Shown one piece after another: positions 36,711 to 39,314 of a stretch of 39,314 nucleotides of DNA (positions are counted from its first letter, which is position 1; each line of letters starts with the position of its first letter). The notes beneath the pieces were generated by a model, which did no database searches, had not been told where the DNA came from, and saw nothing but the letters and a program-made list of their open reading frames with translations. The DNA comes from Comamonadaceae bacterium. Its GTDB lineage: Bacteria > Pseudomonadota > Gammaproteobacteria > Burkholderiales > Burkholderiaceae_C. Location of the stretch: NCBI GenBank assembly GCA_004144865.1, contig SEAY01000019.1, positions 1-39,314 on the forward strand. The letters run 5' to 3'. The translations under genes were made by a program, and so were the position numbers.

Positions 36711-38612
36711 TTATTCGTTCCGGATGGTGATGCGGGCGTGCTCGCTGATGCCGATCACGTTGAAGAACGCGGCCACGAGGCGGTGCACCTCGGAGAACTG
36801 CACCTGGCGGCCCTCGGCTTCGCGCGCGGTCACCCAGTTGAGCACCGTGCCCGCGGCCGTGAAGTCGATGCGGATCAGGCGCGCGCAGGAGATGATCATG
36901 ATGTCGGCGTCGGCCAGCTTGGCATCCAGCAGCTCCAGCGCTTCCTTGCCGTCGCCCAGGATCTGCCCGGAGAGTTCGACCGTCGCCACGCTGGAGAGCT
37001 GCGAGCTCATGCCCGGCATCTGCGAGTCGCCGTAAGTCATCACGCTGGAGACCACCGAGTCGCGGAAGGCCTCGCCCACGATGGTGTTGCGGCTCGCCAC
37101 GCTGCCGTCGGCCTGCAGCGACTTGTAGTCGCAGCGCGCGCTGTCCCAGGACGGCGGGGACACTTCGTAGGTGACGCAGTAGTCCAGCGCCACCAGCTCG
37201 AATTCATCCGGGCGGTGCATCACGCGCAGCACTTCCATGCGCAGCTTCCACCACGCGGGATTGACGCCGCGCTCGTTGGAAGGCGTCGCGTCGCGCAGCA
37301 CCTTCTCCAGCGACTCGGCGCCGATGAAGCGCAGCTGGATGTTCTGCGTGGCCCACTCGGTGAACTGCCTGGCCAGCGGCTCCACGGCAGGTTCGGCGAT
37401 GGAGGTGAGCTTGGACCAGTTCAGCTTGTAGGGCTGGCTCGCCCGGGCGACGCCCGCATTCATGGCGGCCAGCGTCTGCGTGCCGAACGCGGCCGGGCAA
37501 TTCCAGTCCGCGCTCGGCTGGCCCGCGGGGGCCTGCGCGGGCGCCGGCGTGTTCAAGCGGCCGACGATCTCCGGCATCGAGAACCACTGCGGCGCAGATC
37601 GGCCGAAGCGATTGGCGAAATCGATCGCGGCCTGCTCGAAGCGTTCCTGCCGGCCGCTCGCGCGGTACAGGTCGAACAGGGTGAGCCAGGTCTCGTCGTG
37701 GTTGACGCGCGTGCCCTGCGGCCCGAGCACTTCCATCAGGCCGGCCTCGGCGCCGTCGTCGTCGCCGTTGGCAAAGCGGATGGAGGCTTCCTCGAGCTCG
37801 GGGTCGTGCGCGAACTCCTCGACCTGGATGGCGAACTGCTTCGACGGCGAGAAAATGCTCGGCACGCTGGGCGAGCCCGCGGCTGCCGCCTCGCGCGCCG
37901 CGGGCGCCTGCGCGGCAACGGGTTTCGCGCCCAGGGCACCGGCCGCGGGCGCGAAGGGACGCGCGGCCGGAGGAGCGACGGCGCTGCCGGCCGGTGCGGC
38001 CGCTGGCTTCGCCGTCGCGGGCTGCTGCGGCGGCACCAGCCCCATCGCCTGCGTGGTGGCCTCCGCCGACGCGGGAGGGGTCGCGGGCACGGCGGCAGCC
38101 CCGTTCGGGCCGGCCGTCGCGAGATCCTGCGGAGCGGTGCGCGAATACGCGCTGCCCGCCGGCGCCGCCTGGGGCCGCACGGCCTCCGGCGGCACCTGCG
38201 CCGAATGCACGAAGCCGCTGTTGTTGGCGCCGGGCTGCTGCGACTGGCCATGCTTGGTCTTCCACCATTGCATGGACATCTGCGCCTCGATCTCGTCGAT
38301 CTTCTTCAGCGTGGTGGCGCGGTCGTCCGGCTTGGACGGCATGGAGCTCTGGAAGAACGAGGGGCGCAGGCCCGGGTCCTGCCCGGCCAGCACCTCGCTG
38401 CGGCGCATCTTGCGCAGCATGTCGAATTCGCGCTTGCGCACGAAGTCGTTGCGGCGCTTGCGCTCGATCATCTCCTTGAGCATCTGCTTGGAGTACGAGC
38501 TCTCGCGATCGGTGTCGGAACCGTCCTCGTTCCAGCTGCTGGCGGGGCTCTTGACGAACCGCACCACCCTGGAGAACAGGCCGGCAGGCGCGGATTCGTC
38601 TTTCTGCGACAT
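36711..38612 (-). CDS. STAS-domain protein with long Ala/Pro linker
   Basis: The protein has 633 residues. The N-terminal part (about 1-130) is charged and partly helical ([24 protein letters not shown]). A low-complexity Ala/Pro region follows (about 135-260). A TPR-like or FimV-tail-like segment lies near 270-345 ([25 protein letters not shown]). Two STAS-like domains follow, about 380-455 ([11 protein letters not shown] ... [13 protein letters not shown]) and 540-633 ([17 protein letters not shown] ... [15 protein letters not shown]). STAS domains often act as regulatory or protein-binding modules, as in MlaB and anti-sigma-factor antagonists. No membrane segment is visible. The gene sits between dksA and hslV, as I recall from related genomes. 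The role is unknown. Confidence 0.75.
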   Translation of the reverse strand: MSQKDESAPAGLFSRVVRFVKSPASSWNEDGSDTDRESSYSKQMLKEMIERKRRNDFVRKREFDMLRKMRRSEVLAGQDPGLRPSFFQSSMPSKPDDRATTLKKIDEIEAQMSMQWWKTKHGQSQQPGANNSGFVHSAQVPPEAVRPQAAPAGSAYSRTAPQDLATAGPNGAAAVPATPPASAEATTQAMGLVPPQQPATAKPAAAPAGSAVAPPAARPFAPAAGALGAKPVAAQAPAAREAAAAGSPSVPSIFSPSKQFAIQVEEFAHDPELEEASIRFANGDDDGAEAGLMEVLGPQGTRVNHDETWLTLFDLYRASGRQERFEQAAIDFANRFGRSAPQWFSMPEIVGRLNTPAPAQAPAGQPSADWNCPAAFGTQTLAAMNAGVARASQPYKLNWSKLTSIAEPAVEPLARQFTEWATQNIQLRFIGAESLEKVLRDATPSNERGVNPAWWKLRMEVLRVMHRPDEFELVALDYCVTYEVSPPSWDSARCDYKSLQADGSVASRNTIVGEAFRDSVVSSVMTYGDSQMPGMSSQLSSVATVELSGQILGDGKEALELLDAKLADADIMIISCARLIRIDFTAAGTVLNWVTAREAEGRQVQFSEVHRLVAAFFNVIGISEHARITIRNE

Positions 38613-38648
38613 GGACTTCTCGAGGTACTGCTGTAAGGGAAGCCGGCG

Positions 38649-39314
38649 TCAGTCGCCGAACATCTTCTGCTTGAGCTCGCGGCGCTGCTGCGCCTCGAGC
38701 GAGAGGGTGGCGGTGGGACGCGCGAGCAGGCGGCCCACGCCGATCGGCTCGCCGGTCTCGTCGCAGTAGCCGTAGTCGCCCGCGTCGATGCGCGCGATCG
38801 ACTGCTCGATCTTCTTCAGCAGCTTGCGCTCGCGGTCGCGCGTGCGCAGTTCCAGCGCGTGTTCTTCCTCGATGGTGGCGCGGTCGGCCGGGTCCGGCAC
38901 GATCACGGTGTCCTCGCGCAGGTGCTCGGTCGTCTCGCCGGCGCTATTGAGGATCTCCTGCTTCAGCTGCAGCAGCTTCAGGCGGAAGAACGCCATCTGC
39001 TTGTCGTTCATGTACTCCGAATCCGGCATGGCCAGCACTTCGGCGTCCGACAGTTCCTCGGCGGACTTGGTCTTCCAGTTGTTGGCCAGCTTCGGGTCCT
39101 TCTTCACGGCCACAACGGGCGGGGGCGTCAGTACGGATTGGGTTGCCATGGGGATGTAACTTGCCTTGGCGGCGCCCGGCACGACCGGCGCAATGGCCGG
39201 CTGCTGCGGCGCGTAACGCGGTGCGGCGCTCGCCTGCCGGGGGGCAGGCGCGCGCACGGGAGCCGGTTGCGCCGCGGCGGGTGCGGGTGCCGCGGGTGGA
39301 GGGGACGCCTTGGC
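38649..39314 (-). CDS. dksA: RNA polymerase-binding transcription factor DksA (5' end outside window)
   Basis: The frame is open to the right edge, so the start is probably outside the window; an internal ATG (MATQSVLTPPP) would give a shorter form. DksA binds the secondary channel of RNA polymerase and works with ppGpp. The coiled coil carries the acidic tip (DPADRATIEEEHALELR), and DNDRE-like RDRERKLLKKIEQSIARIDAGDYGYC follows in the usual place. The zinc-finger region keeps only one Cys (YGYCDETGEPIG ... RPTATLSLEAQ), so it is a cysteine-poor form. An Ala/Pro-rich N-terminal extension precedes the conserved core (KKDPKLANNWKTKSAEEL). Confidence 0.93.
   Translation of the reverse strand, partial: AKASPPPAAPAPAAAQPAPVRAPAPRQASAAPRYAPQQPAIAPVVPGAAKASYIPMATQSVLTPPPVVAVKKDPKLANNWKTKSAEELSDAEVLAMPDSEYMNDKQMAFFRLKLLQLKQEILNSAGETTEHLREDTVIVPDPADRATIEEEHALELRTRDRERKLLKKIEQSIARIDAGDYGYCDETGEPIGVGRLLARPTATLSLEAQQRRELKQKMFGD

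Noticed and set aside
1..39314. tRNA, rRNA or riboswitch genes
   Set aside because: I saw no cloverleaf with a GTTCRANNC-type T arm, no rRNA segments and no known riboswitch core in the gaps, which are mostly under 150 bp. A tRNAscan or Infernal run would be needed to exclude them fully.

Overview
The window is a GC-rich (roughly 70% G+C) stretch of chromosome, most likely from a betaproteobacterium of the order Burkholderiales, family Comamonadaceae (Ramlibacter/Variovorax/Acidovorax-like). The basis is protein-level resemblance (DksA with a cysteine-poor zinc-finger region, RodA, MurD, the STAS protein between dksA and hslV) and gene order. No 16S or other definitive marker is present, so the genus is inference.

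Layout. (1) 1-5605, plus strand: a very large two-domain protein (GMC-type FAD oxidoreductase fused to an alpha/beta hydrolase), overlapped at its 3' end by a PhoD-like metallophosphatase. (2) 5602-9985: a signalling block with two NarL/FixJ response regulators and a membrane-bound hybrid histidine kinase, with rodA (elongation SEDS glycosyltransferase) between the two regulators. (3) 10063-15734, plus strand: a compact run of esterase, RNB-domain ribonuclease, TonB-like protein, aroE, mtgA and ruvC, several with start/stop overlaps. (4) 15735-16270: a gene-free 536-bp stretch between convergent operons, holding a large imperfect palindrome with nested hairpins and short repeats. (5) 16271-17381, minus strand: lpxC and a 59-residue membrane protein. 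(6) 17550-34561, minus strand: a complete dcw cluster, transcribed mraZ-rsmH-ftsL-ftsI-murE-murF-mraY-murD-ftsW-murG-murC-ddl-ftsQ-ftsA-ftsZ, closed by a strong terminator after ftsZ. (7) 34562-34805: the mraZ control region (10-bp-phased GTG boxes and a candidate promoter) and a terminator hairpin after hslU. (8) 34806-39314, minus strand: hslU, hslV, a double-STAS-like protein and dksA, which runs off the right edge.

How the genes work together. The dcw genes make the peptidoglycan precursor (MurE, F, D, C, Ddl, MraY, MurG) and the septal machine (FtsZ, A, Q, L, I, W). LpxC, RodA and MtgA add lipid A synthesis, elongation glycosyltransferase and monofunctional glycosyltransferase functions, so most of the window is envelope biogenesis. 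Most dcw junctions overlap by 1-11 bases (ATGA, GTGA, TTGA, TGATG), which implies translational coupling, and non-ATG starts are frequent. HslUV, DksA and the two-component genes are stress or regulatory functions beside this core.

Most of the window is ordinary conserved core genome. The parts worth a second look are the palindromic intergenic element, the oxidoreductase-hydrolase fusion with a cysteine in its nucleophile elbow and a ferredoxin-like cysteine cluster, the mraZ operator array, the hairpin over the hslV leader, the REP-like stretch inside the ftsW N-terminus, and the overlap of the kinase and regulator tails.
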